From Dehalococcoidia bacterium (GTDB lineage: Bacteria > Chloroflexota > Dehalococcoidia > Bin125), in the NCBI GenBank assembly GCA_022828105.1, contig JAJEJC010000004.1:1-46785 (forward strand): a stretch of DNA of 46,785 nucleotides, given 5' to 3'. The position numbers and the translations under genes were made by a program. The notes beneath the pieces were generated by a model. The model did no database searches and was not told where the DNA came from. It was given only the letters and a program-made list of their open reading frames with translations. How positions within the stretch are numbered: position 1 is the first letter of the stretch; the number at the start of each line of letters is the position of its first letter. Shown piece by piece: positions 17,093 to 24,952 of this stretch.

Positions 17093-17895
17093 GCCTGCAC
17101 TCCGTCTACGACGCCGCCTTGGTAGAGCATCGACGGCGGCAGCGCTGCGAGGCGGCGCAACAACTCTCCCGCGAGTTCCCGATACGCCTCGGCGCCCCGC
17201 GATGCCGGGGCATAGTCGATGATCGGTCGCTGATGGCTCGGCGCCTCCGAGAGGCGAATCGAGCGCGGGATAATCGTATCAAACGTCGAACTGATATGCG
17301 ACTTCAACTGTGCAGCGACATCCTGCGACAGCCGTGTGCGACCGTCGTACATCGTCGCGATCACACCCAGAAGATGTAAGCCGGGATGCACATGCGTCTG
17401 CACGCGACGAATGGTCTCCAGCAGCGCCGTCAAGCCCTCGAGGGCCAGATACTCGCACTGCACGGGCGCGATGGCTCCGTCTGCCGCGGCCAGCGCGTTG
17501 AGCGTCATCAGACCCAGCGACGGTCCGCAATCGATCAGGACAAGCTCATACTGAGGCGCTACATCGAGCAGCAAGCTCCGCAACACGTACTCGCGTTCCG
17601 GCCTGGACGCGAGCTCCATCTCCGCCGCCACAAGGTCCATGGATGAGGGCGCAACGTCGAGACCGGGCCAGGAAGTGGCAACGATGCAGTCGCGCAGCGG
17701 AGCCTCGCCCAGCAGTGCGTCGAACATCCTCAGCGAGGCATGTTGCGCGCCCAGCGCGGATGTCGCGTTGGCCTGCGCGTCCGCGTCGATGACCAGGGTG
17801 CGGCGGCCCATCTCGGCGGAGGCGGCGGCCAGGTTGACGGCGGTCGTCGTCTTGCCCACGCCGCCCTTCTGATTCGCGACCGCTACCACGCTCAC
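17089..17895 (-). CDS. parA: Chromosome partition ATPase ParA (Soj)
   Basis: ParA is the Walker-type ATPase that moves ParB-parS complexes over the nucleoid. The 268-residue product has the deviant Walker A KGGVGKTT at 10-17, including the signature first lysine K10. Walker A-prime reads DADAQAN instead of the more usual DxDPQGN, and LIDCGPSLG is the Walker B region. No N-terminal helix-turn-helix is present, as expected of small chromosomal ParA. The GTG start gives MSVVAVANQKGG, which aligns with the family. It follows jag after 66 bases and is coupled to parB. Confidence 0.97.
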   Translation of the reverse strand: MSVVAVANQKGGVGKTTTAVNLAAASAEMGRRTLVIDADAQANATSALGAQHASLRMFDALLGEAPLRDCIVATSWPGLDVAPSSMDLVAAEMELASRPEREYVLRSLLLDVAPQYELVLIDCGPSLGLMTLNALAAADGAIAPVQCEYLALEGLTALLETIRRVQTHVHPGLHLLGVIATMYDGRTRLSQDVAAQLKSHISSTFDTIIPRSIRLSEAPSHQRPIIDYAPASRGAEAYRELAGELLRRLAALPPSMLYQGGVVDGVQA

Positions 17896-17961
17896 GTTTG
17901 CCGGCCTCCGAACGTCGTGTTCCGAGGATAACGGTCAACCCGTTACGTCGGGTAGCCTCGG

Positions 17962-19008
17962 CTACTCGTCACGGTACAGAATCCGCACACGACGCGACGT
18001 GCCCTCGCCGAAGGACTCCGTTCGCAATTCCGGGTCGTCCTGGAGCTGCAAGTGAATGATCCTTCGCTCGGCCGCCGGCATCACGCCGAGGGTGACCGCT
18101 TCGCCATGTTCGCGCACTTCCGTCGCCGCGCGCTGAGCCATCTCCACCAACGCGGTTTCGCGACGCCGCCGGTAGCCGTCGACATCGACCGTGATCGGGT
18201 TGTTGCCGTCCAGGGCGCGGCTCACAATCACATTGACCACATACTGCAACGCCGCCACGTGCGAGCCGTGCCGACCAATCAGCAGGCCGAGATCGTCATC
18301 CCCGGCCGAGGTGACATCGAGCACCGCCACCGCGTGACCCAGCCCGTCCATGGGCGTGGACGGGTCTCGCGCGGTGACCTGTACGTCGAATCCCAACTGT
18401 CGAGCGATGTCGGTCAGCACCTCAACGGCAAATGCGCGGGGGTCGTCGTTCGGCTCGTAGTCGGGGTCGGCGAGCAGCTCGAAGGGGCCAATGGCCGCGC
18501 GCGCGGGCTGCCGCTCCTGGGAGTCGGAACGAGAGCGCGTGCGGCCGCCTCGGCTGCCGCGTCCTCGCCGCTGTTCGTTCCGGCCCTTGCCCGAGGACGC
18601 CGACTGGCGATTGCGAGAACGGGAACGATGGTCGGGCTGCACGTCCTGCTGCGATTCGCCCTGATCTTCTGCGCCGTCCGCCGAGCCTGAGCTCACGGCG
18701 CGGCGAGAGGGGCCACGGCGGCGTCCCGAGCGCGGCCCGCCGCCCGACTCCACCTCCGTCAGATCGGAATAGTCGTCAATCTTGGGCAGCGCCGGCGCCG
18801 ACGGCGCCGCGGAAGGCCGACCGCCGCTGGTTCTCGGGGTCACCCTGACCAGCGACTGGGCGTGTCCGATTCCGAAGATGCCCGTTCGTCCTTCGTCGAG
18901 GACCTCGACATCGACCTGCGCACGCGACAGTCCCAGGCGGCGAAGCGCCGCCTGGACCGCGTCGTCCACGGTCCGTCCGGATTGTTCGATGGGATCGCGT
19001 TTCGTCAT
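17962..19008 (-). CDS. jag: Jag / KhpB RNA-binding protein with RG/RS-rich linker
   Basis: The 348-residue protein has the Jag-N domain (1-58), a long linker (about 60-175) rich in Arg, Ser, Gly and Gln, a KH domain with LIGRHGSHVAAL (GxxG-type loop) and a C-terminal R3H domain with ERRIIHLQL. In Firmicutes, KhpB binds RNA with KhpA and affects cell elongation and division. The gene usually follows yidC, as here. The linker, with stretches such as RRGRGSRGGRTRSRS, is much longer than in common homologues and likely disordered and RNA-binding. No KhpA gene is in this window. Confidence 0.94.
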   Translation of the reverse strand: MTKRDPIEQSGRTVDDAVQAALRRLGLSRAQVDVEVLDEGRTGIFGIGHAQSLVRVTPRTSGGRPSAAPSAPALPKIDDYSDLTEVESGGGPRSGRRRGPSRRAVSSGSADGAEDQGESQQDVQPDHRSRSRNRQSASSGKGRNEQRRGRGSRGGRTRSRSDSQERQPARAAIGPFELLADPDYEPNDDPRAFAVEVLTDIARQLGFDVQVTARDPSTPMDGLGHAVAVLDVTSAGDDDLGLLIGRHGSHVAALQYVVNVIVSRALDGNNPITVDVDGYRRRRETALVEMAQRAATEVREHGEAVTLGVMPAAERRIIHLQLQDDPELRTESFGEGTSRRVRILYRDE

Positions 19009-19101
19009 TGCCGCATCTCCAGCTCAGCCTCGTGTCGCGCGTCAATCGGCGGCCAGCGCTTTGGTTGGTCGCCGTACACGCGCGGTTTCTCCGTTCTTGG
19101 T

Positions 19102-20040
19102 TCAGCGCGAACGGCTTGCGCGCCGTCTTCGCTGTCGACGGCGGCGCGCTGCGCTCGTCTCGCGCCGCGCCGGTCGTTGTGGCTCCGGCTCCGGATCATC
19201 TTCCTCAATCGTCTCGGCGGTGATCTCCACGGCCGCGCCGCCATCGGCCGCGAGCGCAGCTGCCGGCGCCGGCAGAGGCTCCGAGGACAACAGCCACTTC
19301 CACGACCAGCGAAGCCCCTGGCGGTAGAAGTAGTAGTACCAGGACGTGAGGATCGTGAAGACCGAGGTGACCAACCAGTACAGCCCCAGTCCGGCGGGGA
19401 CCTGAAGCGTGAAGAACCCAAACATGAACGGCATCATCCAGAGCATGGTGCGGTTCATCGACTCCGAGCGCTCGTCGCGAGGCCCCATGCGCGCCGTCGA
19501 TACCTTCTGTTGGATGTATGCCGTCGCGCCGACCATCAGCGCCAGCGGCAGCGATTGCTCGAGCGAAGATGAACCCAGGTCCCAGAAGAGGAAGTCTCGA
19601 TTGATTGGGATGGCCGAGGTGATGTAGGCCCAGTCGTACAGGTCGCTCGAGAGCCGCAGCAGCTGTTCGGGCGTGTCGCCCAGCGTCCGTCTCAGTACCT
19701 GGTAGAGCGCGATCCAGATCGGCATCTGGACGAGCAGCGGCCAGAGACAGCCAAGCGGATTGAAGCCCGCCTCGCGGTAGACCTTCATCAGCTCTTCCTG
19801 GCGCCGCCGAGGGTCCTTGTACTTCTTCTGGATCTCCTGCATCCGCGGCTGCATTTCCTGCATCGAGCGAGTCGCCCGCAGCTGCCGCAGCGTCAACGGA
19901 TAGGTGATTACGCGGACGATCAGCGTGAACAGGATGATCGCAACCCCGTAGTTGTCGTCAACCGCATGAGCGATCACGATCAACCCGTTCATGATCGGGC
20001 CGATCAGGATGTCGTTCCAGATGAAGTCGAGAATTTCCAT
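19102..20040 (-). CDS. yidC: Membrane protein insertase YidC/Oxa1
   Basis: YidC inserts and folds inner-membrane proteins, alone or with SecYEG. The 312-residue protein is the short form without the large periplasmic domain. Hydrophobic segments include about 32-52 (with the conserved arginine of the hydrophilic groove, R43, in LIVRVITYPLT), a helical hairpin rich in Met/Gln, and three more segments. The charged tail ends RRRRQRRRRASRSR and may bind ribosomes. It lies between a beta-propeller lipoprotein gene and jag, all minus strand. The first segment may double as a signal anchor. Confidence 0.96.
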   Translation of the reverse strand: MEILDFIWNDILIGPIMNGLIVIAHAVDDNYGVAIILFTLIVRVITYPLTLRQLRATRSMQEMQPRMQEIQKKYKDPRRRQEELMKVYREAGFNPLGCLWPLLVQMPIWIALYQVLRRTLGDTPEQLLRLSSDLYDWAYITSAIPINRDFLFWDLGSSSLEQSLPLALMVGATAYIQQKVSTARMGPRDERSESMNRTMLWMMPFMFGFFTLQVPAGLGLYWLVTSVFTILTSWYYYFYRQGLRWSWKWLLSSEPLPAPAAALAADGGAAVEITAETIEEDDPEPEPQRPARRETSAARRRRQRRRRASRSR

Positions 20041-20060
20041 CGTCGCCTGTCTCTGGGATG

Positions 20061-21320
20061 CTAGTTGGGGGGATACAACCTGACGGCCGAGTTGGCGCCG
20101 AGCAGCACGGCGTAGAGCACGCCGTCCTCGTCGCCGACCAGCACGCGGTCGTCCCGCAGCAGCGCATTGGCCATCAAGTCCTTGGCCTTCTCGAGGCGGA
20201 ACTGGCGAAGCAACGTGCCGTCGGCGGCATTGAGCTGGTGGATCATGCCCCCGCGCGCCACAATCACGAGAATGCCTCCGTCGACCGAATCATCTTCGAA
20301 CTCGACGAACAACGGTTGCGCGCGGATGCGATCATCGGCTGCGAAGGGCTGCAACCAGCGGGGCGCGCCGGTCAGGGCATCGAGCGCGTAGACGTTGCCG
20401 CGCAGGTCGGTCAGGTAGATCACCCCGTCTCGAATCAGCGGCGTGCCCCAGATCCAGTGCGACGCCTCCGCGGTCCAGACCTGCGCGCCGGTCGCGGCGT
20501 CGAGCCCGTAAAGGACTCGGTCGAGTCCGCCGACGTAGACGATGCCCTCGGCCGCGACCACGGAGCCGGCGATGCCGGCCTCGATCACCAGTTGCCATGC
20601 TTCGCTGCCCGCAGCCTCGCCGTCCAGGTGCAAGGCCGTGACCCGACCATCGAGGCCGGCCACGATCAGCAGGCGGCCGCGTTCGGTCTCGACCAGCGCG
20701 GGTCCGCTCCAGATTTGCAGGTCCGAATCGCCGCTCCAGGACCAGAGCGACGCCCCGGGCTGCTCGATGTCCACGGCGTGCACGCGATAGCCGGTATCTG
20801 CCAGGTAGACGGTGGTGCCCTGCACAATCAAATCGGCGACGATCCGAGCCTCGGTCTCGAACACGACCCGGGCCGACTCGCCGTCGCGCTGCACGGCGTA
20901 GAGGACGCCATCGGAATAGCCGGCCAACAGCCATTCGTCCGTCTCGGGCACCCAGATTGGATCGGCGTAGAAGGCGACCGGCTCGATCTCGGCGTCGAGC
21001 CCGGGAAAACGACCGTCATCGTCGGGAAACTGCCAGACGGCGGCGCCGAGGTTGCCGTCGAGCAGTTCAACGGCAACGACCGAACTGTCGCCGGTCGGGG
21101 CGATCAGGCGGGTTTCGGGCTGGACGGGATCGGGCGTCGGGGCGGCCCATCCGTCCGGCTGGTCGGCGACGTCACAGGCCGCGATCAGAGGAATAGCCAG
21201 CAACAACGCTGCGCTTACCAAGATTCGGCGGCGGAGGATTCGCGATCGGTCCCGCAAGGAGCGCAGCGCCCAGAGGCGCGCGAGCGGCCGACGCGACTCA
21301 GGCTGTTTCACGTGAAACAT
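20061..21320 (-). CDS. Beta-propeller (PQQ-like) lipoprotein inserted between yidD and yidC
   Basis: A 419-residue lipoprotein. A basic N-region and a hydrophobic stretch end in IPLIAAC, a good lipobox with the lipidated cysteine at 49. PQQ/WD-like blade repeats follow (VYVGGLDRVLYGLDAATGAQ, VIYLTDLRGNVYALDALTGA, VLVGDEDGVLYAVLLGAN), resembling BamB. ATG at 21320 is chosen because it gives MFHVKQ; an internal TTG would give a more usual signal length. The first codons are the parS site, and the start overlaps the yidD end. Its place in the yidD-yidC row suggests a role in envelope protein insertion or assembly (inference). It might instead be a generic extracytoplasmic propeller. Confidence 0.85.
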   Translation of the reverse strand: MFHVKQPESRRPLARLWALRSLRDRSRILRRRILVSAALLLAIPLIAACDVADQPDGWAAPTPDPVQPETRLIAPTGDSSVVAVELLDGNLGAAVWQFPDDDGRFPGLDAEIEPVAFYADPIWVPETDEWLLAGYSDGVLYAVQRDGESARVVFETEARIVADLIVQGTTVYLADTGYRVHAVDIEQPGASLWSWSGDSDLQIWSGPALVETERGRLLIVAGLDGRVTALHLDGEAAGSEAWQLVIEAGIAGSVVAAEGIVYVGGLDRVLYGLDAATGAQVWTAEASHWIWGTPLIRDGVIYLTDLRGNVYALDALTGAPRWLQPFAADDRIRAQPLFVEFEDDSVDGGILVIVARGGMIHQLNAADGTLLRQFRLEKAKDLMANALLRDDRVLVGDEDGVLYAVLLGANSAVRLYPPN

Positions 21321-21657
21321 CTCGCTCGCGAGGCATCGCCGCATGTCCAGCACGTTCGTTACGCCGCTCGCGCACTCCAGGCGCGGGGTCGTATCCGCCG
21401 GCATTGAGTGGGTTGCAGCGCGCCAGCCGCCACAGCCCCAGACCGATCCCCATCAGCACACCGCGGGCTCGCACGGCGTCGATCATGTATTGGGAACAGG
21501 ACGGCTCAAACCGGCATTGCGAGCCCATCGCACTCATCAGCGGCGACAACGCTCGCTGATAGCCGAGCAGCAGCACGATCACCGCGCGGTTGGTCGCTCG
21601 CGCCGGTCCTCGCGGGGGCGCGATCCATCGGCGCGTGGCTTCGGTTGACGTCAACAC
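21298..21657 (-). CDS. yidD: Membrane protein insertion efficiency factor YidD
   Basis: YidD is a small membrane-associated protein that assists YidC-dependent insertion. The 119-residue product has the diagnostic core YQRALSPLM, CRFEPSCSQYMIDAV and GLWRLARCNP, with the conserved cysteines. It is longer than the 70-90 residues of most homologues. The extra C-terminal ~30 residues (RERRNERAG to VSRETA) run through the parS site at 21304-21319. The GTG start overlaps the rnpA stop (GTGTTGA). Gene order rnpA-yidD matches the common origin cluster. Confidence 0.95.
   Translation of the reverse strand: MLTSTEATRRWIAPPRGPARATNRAVIVLLLGYQRALSPLMSAMGSQCRFEPSCSQYMIDAVRARGVLMGIGLGLWRLARCNPLNAGGYDPAPGVRERRNERAGHAAMPRERDVSRETA
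21304..21319. promoter_or_regulatory. parS site (perfect consensus)
   Basis: The 16-bp palindrome TGTTTCACGTGAAACA is identical to the bacterial chromosomal parS consensus bound by ParB. It lies inside the overlap of the yidD end and the lipoprotein start, and is read as VSRET in one frame and FHVKQ in the other. parA and parB are about 4 kb away in the same cluster, consistent with an origin-proximal partition site. Confidence 0.95.
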
Positions 21658-22145
21658 TCACCTCGCGACCCATGGAGATCGGACATTGCACCCTCCGGCG
21701 AGGCGTCCTCCGTACCGTGCAACTGCCGCATCAAGCGGCGCACCAGACTTGATAGCGTCGAGTCCAACTTGTCGTAATCGGCCGCCGCCGCTCCTTGCCG
21801 CGCGACCACCACCACATCGAGACCCCGGCAGTCGCCCTCTCGATTCAACCGATCCGCCGATGACCGCAGCCGTCGCCGAATCCGGTTTCTCACGACCGCG
21901 CCGCCCAGACGCGAACTGATCGCGAATCCGAACCGGCATGGAGCATCGGCCGGCGATTGCCCGACATTAGTTGTTTCACGTGAAACGTCCGGCTCCTGTG
22001 TGTCCGCCACGGCGACGCGCGACCTCGCCCGCACGGCGAGCACGCCGGCGGAACTCCTCACGCTCTCGCGGAACACGGCGTCAAAGTCCGACTTGCGCCG
22101 CAGCCGCTGCTCCGTGCGCTTGACGGTCGGCCTGGTCGGCTGCAT
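21651..22145 (-). CDS. rnpA: Ribonuclease P protein component
   Basis: RnpA is the protein subunit of RNase P, which trims tRNA 5' ends. With the start MQPTRPTVKR the product has 164 residues, and LRRKSDFDAVFRES aligns with the family N-terminus. The RNR signature is RNRIRRRLR at 86-94. A loop of about 20 extra residues (roughly 48-68) interrupts the normal fold and contains VSRET, which is a parS site read in frame. The reading frame stays open upstream into rpmH, so a longer N-terminal form (up to ATG at 22331) cannot be excluded; an analogous rnpA extension exists in Thermus. Confidence 0.93.
   Translation of the reverse strand: MQPTRPTVKRTEQRLRRKSDFDAVFRESVRSSAGVLAVRARSRVAVADTQEPDVSRETTNVGQSPADAPCRFGFAISSRLGGAVVRNRIRRRLRSSADRLNREGDCRGLDVVVVARQGAAAADYDKLDSTLSSLVRRLMRQLHGTEDASPEGAMSDLHGSRGEC
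21972..21987. promoter_or_regulatory. parS-like site (one mismatch) in rnpA
   Basis: TGTTTCACGTGAAACG matches 15 of 16 positions of the parS consensus, with the last base changed. It lies within the rnpA coding region, in a loop insertion of the protein, about 670 bases from the perfect site. The core TTTCACGTGAAA is intact, so ParB binding is likely. Confidence 0.88.
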
Positions 22146-22269
22146 TGACGGCGGCTGATTGCTCTGCATGCTGGTCGGCACGCCCTGATCGATCCGGTTG
22201 ACCGCTCGCGCAATCGCTGACGCGCCAGGCGAGCGGCCTGACATGGAGTCCAAACGACACATCCGAGAC

Positions 22270-22410
22270 TCAGACGACCGTAAGTCGCCTTCGGCCGCGC
22301 GATCGGCGGCGTTTGAGCACCGCCCGGCCACCGCGGCTTGACATTCGCTTCAGGAATCCATGCTCCCGCTTGCGCGGAATTCGTTTCGGTTGATACGTGC
22401 GTTTCGGCAT
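22270..22410 (-). CDS. rpmH: Ribosomal protein L34
   Basis: A 46-residue basic protein beginning [20 protein letters not shown] and ending [12 protein letters not shown], which matches L34 along its whole length ([19 protein letters not shown] is the family core). L34 sits in the large ribosomal subunit. It is the first gene of the rpmH-rnpA-yidD-yidC cluster, with rnpA starting about 124 bases downstream. It was found by translating the intergenic stretch on the minus strand. Confidence 0.96.
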   Translation of the reverse strand: MPKRTYQPKRIPRKREHGFLKRMSSRGGRAVLKRRRSRGRRRLTVV

Positions 22411-22475
22411 CGCTTCCCTCGACACATCACCGGACACACCGCCCAGGTCGAAGAGTGGTAGGGCAAGTACGTCTC

Positions 22476-22481
22476 AGTATA
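22476..22481 (-). promoter_or_regulatory. Possible -10 element for rpmH
   Basis: The minus strand has TATACT about 65 bases upstream of the rpmH start, a good match to a sigma-70-type -10 box. No strong -35 box is seen 16-18 bases further upstream (GC-rich sequence there), so the call is tentative. The 148-base gap between rpmH and the lytic transglycosylase gene contains no DnaA-box-like cluster. Confidence 0.4.
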
Positions 22482-22558
22482 GGCCAGCCCGGTTCGATTG
22501 CGGCGTTGCCTGCGCTGCGCAGCGCTGCCCGATCTTGCACTGGCGCGTCATGACTCCA

Positions 22559-24871
22559 TTACTCGGTCTCGTCAGCAAGCGCTCGGTAGACGTGCCACGC
22601 TTCAAGCACGCACTGTACATACGTTCTGGTCGAGTTGAAGTCCATGGCGATCAGGAACGCATCCGAGCCGGCCAGCAACGCCTCGGTCTCCCAACGGGCG
22701 GCGTTTCCCGGTCCTGCGTTGTATGCCGCAAGCGCAATCAGAGGCTCTTCCGAAAAGCCCTCCAGCTGGCGCGCGAGGTACCAGGCGCCAAACCGGATTG
22801 CGAGCTCCGGTCGCACCAGGTCTTCATGTTGGTAGGCAACGCCCAGGCCGGCCGCAATGTCCGATCCGGTCAAGGGGATCACCTGGGTCAGGCCGATCTC
22901 TCCGGCCAATCCGGTCGCGTCGGCGTCGTAAAAGCTCTCGCGTCGGATCAGCGACCAGAGCAGCAGGGGATCGAGACCCTCTGCAGCAGCGTGCAGGGTC
23001 ATCACCTCGGGCCATGGCCGCGGATATGCGAGTAGCAGCAGTTCGACCGGCGCTTCCGTCCACTCAAGTTCAAACAGGTCCAGCACCCGTGCCGCGGCGC
23101 TGGCCGAGGCGGAGAACTCGTCATGCGCGGCGAGGAAACGCGAGGCTTCGACAAGCGCCCAGGGATCGGAGGCCAGAGCATCGAGCCAGTTGGACAGCAT
23201 CCGATTGGCGGCATCGTCGAACCCGCCCAGCCGAAGATCGTGCGCCGCGCGCCACTCCGACGCCGACTCCAGTTCGATAACGGGAGCATCCTTCTCGCCT
23301 GTCAGCCGCGTCAGCCAGTCGGCAATGGAAATCTCGAGCGGCCGCGGCGCCGGTTGGTTGAGCAGCTCGGCAGCCCGCAGCGCGAAGTAGCTGCCAGGAC
23401 TCTGCTCAATCACTTTCGCAGCCAGGTCGGCGGCGGATTCGACATCTCCCGACTCCTGGTGCATGAGCGCGGACCAGTAGAGCAGTTCTGCGCGATTCGA
23501 CTCGGTCCAGTGATCGGCTCCGGCGTTGGCGACGTCGCGGAAGCGCTCAGCGGCCTCCGACCACTGTTCGCGGCCAACGGCGAGCATCGCCCAGCGCCTC
23601 GCCGCCTCCGACGCGCGCCGATGAGCGGGCTGATCGAACGCGACGCGCCGCCAGTACTCCTCAGCGGTCTGCAGATCGCCGTCGGCGACGGCGAAATCGG
23701 CCAGCCGCATCATCGACTCGGCTGCGAGCGGATCCGTTGCGTCCCGCGCGACGACGGCGACATAACCGAGGGCAGCGCTATCCCGGACGCCGTTGGCCTG
23801 GTGGATCGCGGCGATCGTGAACTCGCCGAGCACGCGCTCGGCGCGCTGGTCCGAGCCTCCCAGCACATTGAGCATCGCGTTGCGCGCGTCCTGCCATCGC
23901 TCCTCGCGGAAGCGAACCTGCCCAATCGCCACCTGGTCGACGAATGCGCCGGCTTCCAGCAATGAGGTCAACGCATTGCTGCTTTCCGCATGGTCGCGGT
24001 ACTCGTTGACCAGAACTCGCCAGGCGACTTCGGCAGCGTCGGTGTTCCCGAGTTCGGCCTGCAACGCCCCGATTCGGCTCAAAGCCACCGCCTGATCGTC
24101 TCGCCAGGGAGAGAGGCGACGGAGTTCTTCGTAGTAGGCCAGCGCCCGTTCGGCCTCGCCGGCGATGTCCGACTCGGTCGCCGCCAGGTGAATCGCCGTG
24201 AGGCGGTCCTGTGATGGGAGCCGCCCGGTCAGCGCTCGCTCGGCCCAGGCGATCGCTTCCTCGCCCTGACCGGCCCGCTGCAGCGCTCGCGCGACCTCGA
24301 GCGCGACGACATCCCAGGCCGGACTGTCCGAGTTGACATATTCGCTCAAGGCCTCAACTGCCGCTTCTGTTTGTTCGAGCATCAGCGCGGCGCGAGCGGA
24401 CAACAGGAGCACTCGACGCTCGGCCCCTGGCGATTGGCCGTCCTCGTTAATCTCGGCGATCATTGTCAGGGCAGCGTCGGGGCGATCGAGGCGCAGCAGC
24501 AGACGCGCCTGATCGAGCTTCAGCGAGGTCAGCGCATCGCTCTCCAGGGTCTGCCCGGAGCGGATTGCCGAGTCACGGACGCTGAGCGCCTGTTCCCAAA
24601 AGCCATTGAGCTCCAGCGCGGCTGCCTCGGCGATCAGAAGCTGGACCGGATCGCCGGGAGCGCGCTCAGGGCTGGCGTCGCGCTCCGCCTGCTGGTCCTG
24701 AGGGTCCTGCGCGTCGGGCGGCGATGCCAATTGAGGGCGCGCAGGGCTCGGCGTCGGCGTCGCAACGGACTGCTGCGCCTCGTCACCACCGCAAGCGAGC
24801 AACCCGAGGGCGACCGAGCACACAAGCGCGAGGCTGAGCGACCAGATGACGATACGGCGGGCGCGATGCAT
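22559..24871 (-). CDS. Lytic transglycosylase lipoprotein with tetratricopeptide-like repeats
   Basis: This 770-residue protein is predicted to cleave peptidoglycan glycan strands to 1,6-anhydro products. A signal sequence ends in ALGLLAC (lipidated C27), followed by a Thr/Pro/Asp/Gln-rich linker. A long alpha-helical repeat region (about 75-620) resembles the superhelix of Slt70. The C-terminal SLT domain (about 626-770) has the catalytic Glu in IRRESFY (E645), GLTQVIPLTG and AYNAGPGN (716-723), all hallmarks of family 1. The start at MHRARRIVIW was taken because an earlier ATG would spoil the signal peptide. The gene is divergent from alr. Confidence 0.94.
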   Translation of the reverse strand: MHRARRIVIWSLSLALVCSVALGLLACGGDEAQQSVATPTPSPARPQLASPPDAQDPQDQQAERDASPERAPGDPVQLLIAEAAALELNGFWEQALSVRDSAIRSGQTLESDALTSLKLDQARLLLRLDRPDAALTMIAEINEDGQSPGAERRVLLLSARAALMLEQTEAAVEALSEYVNSDSPAWDVVALEVARALQRAGQGEEAIAWAERALTGRLPSQDRLTAIHLAATESDIAGEAERALAYYEELRRLSPWRDDQAVALSRIGALQAELGNTDAAEVAWRVLVNEYRDHAESSNALTSLLEAGAFVDQVAIGQVRFREERWQDARNAMLNVLGGSDQRAERVLGEFTIAAIHQANGVRDSAALGYVAVVARDATDPLAAESMMRLADFAVADGDLQTAEEYWRRVAFDQPAHRRASEAARRWAMLAVGREQWSEAAERFRDVANAGADHWTESNRAELLYWSALMHQESGDVESAADLAAKVIEQSPGSYFALRAAELLNQPAPRPLEISIADWLTRLTGEKDAPVIELESASEWRAAHDLRLGGFDDAANRMLSNWLDALASDPWALVEASRFLAAHDEFSASASAAARVLDLFELEWTEAPVELLLLAYPRPWPEVMTLHAAAEGLDPLLLWSLIRRESFYDADATGLAGEIGLTQVIPLTGSDIAAGLGVAYQHEDLVRPELAIRFGAWYLARQLEGFSEEPLIALAAYNAGPGNAARWETEALLAGSDAFLIAMDFNSTRTYVQCVLEAWHVYRALADETE

Positions 24872-24952
24872 TCGGGCAATCACCGCCAGGACCGGTAGTA
24901 TCACAACGATCTCGGGATCTCCCCTGCCCTTACCCAAACTCACTCTAGCGCC

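Noticed and set aside
20058-21407. Plus-strand frame opposite the propeller lipoprotein
   Set aside because: The minus strand encodes a signal peptide, lipobox and propeller repeats; the opposite frame has none of these.
22411-22558. Replication origin next to rpmH
   Set aside because: No DnaA-box-like repeats and no AT-rich unwinding stretch were seen in this short GC-rich gap.
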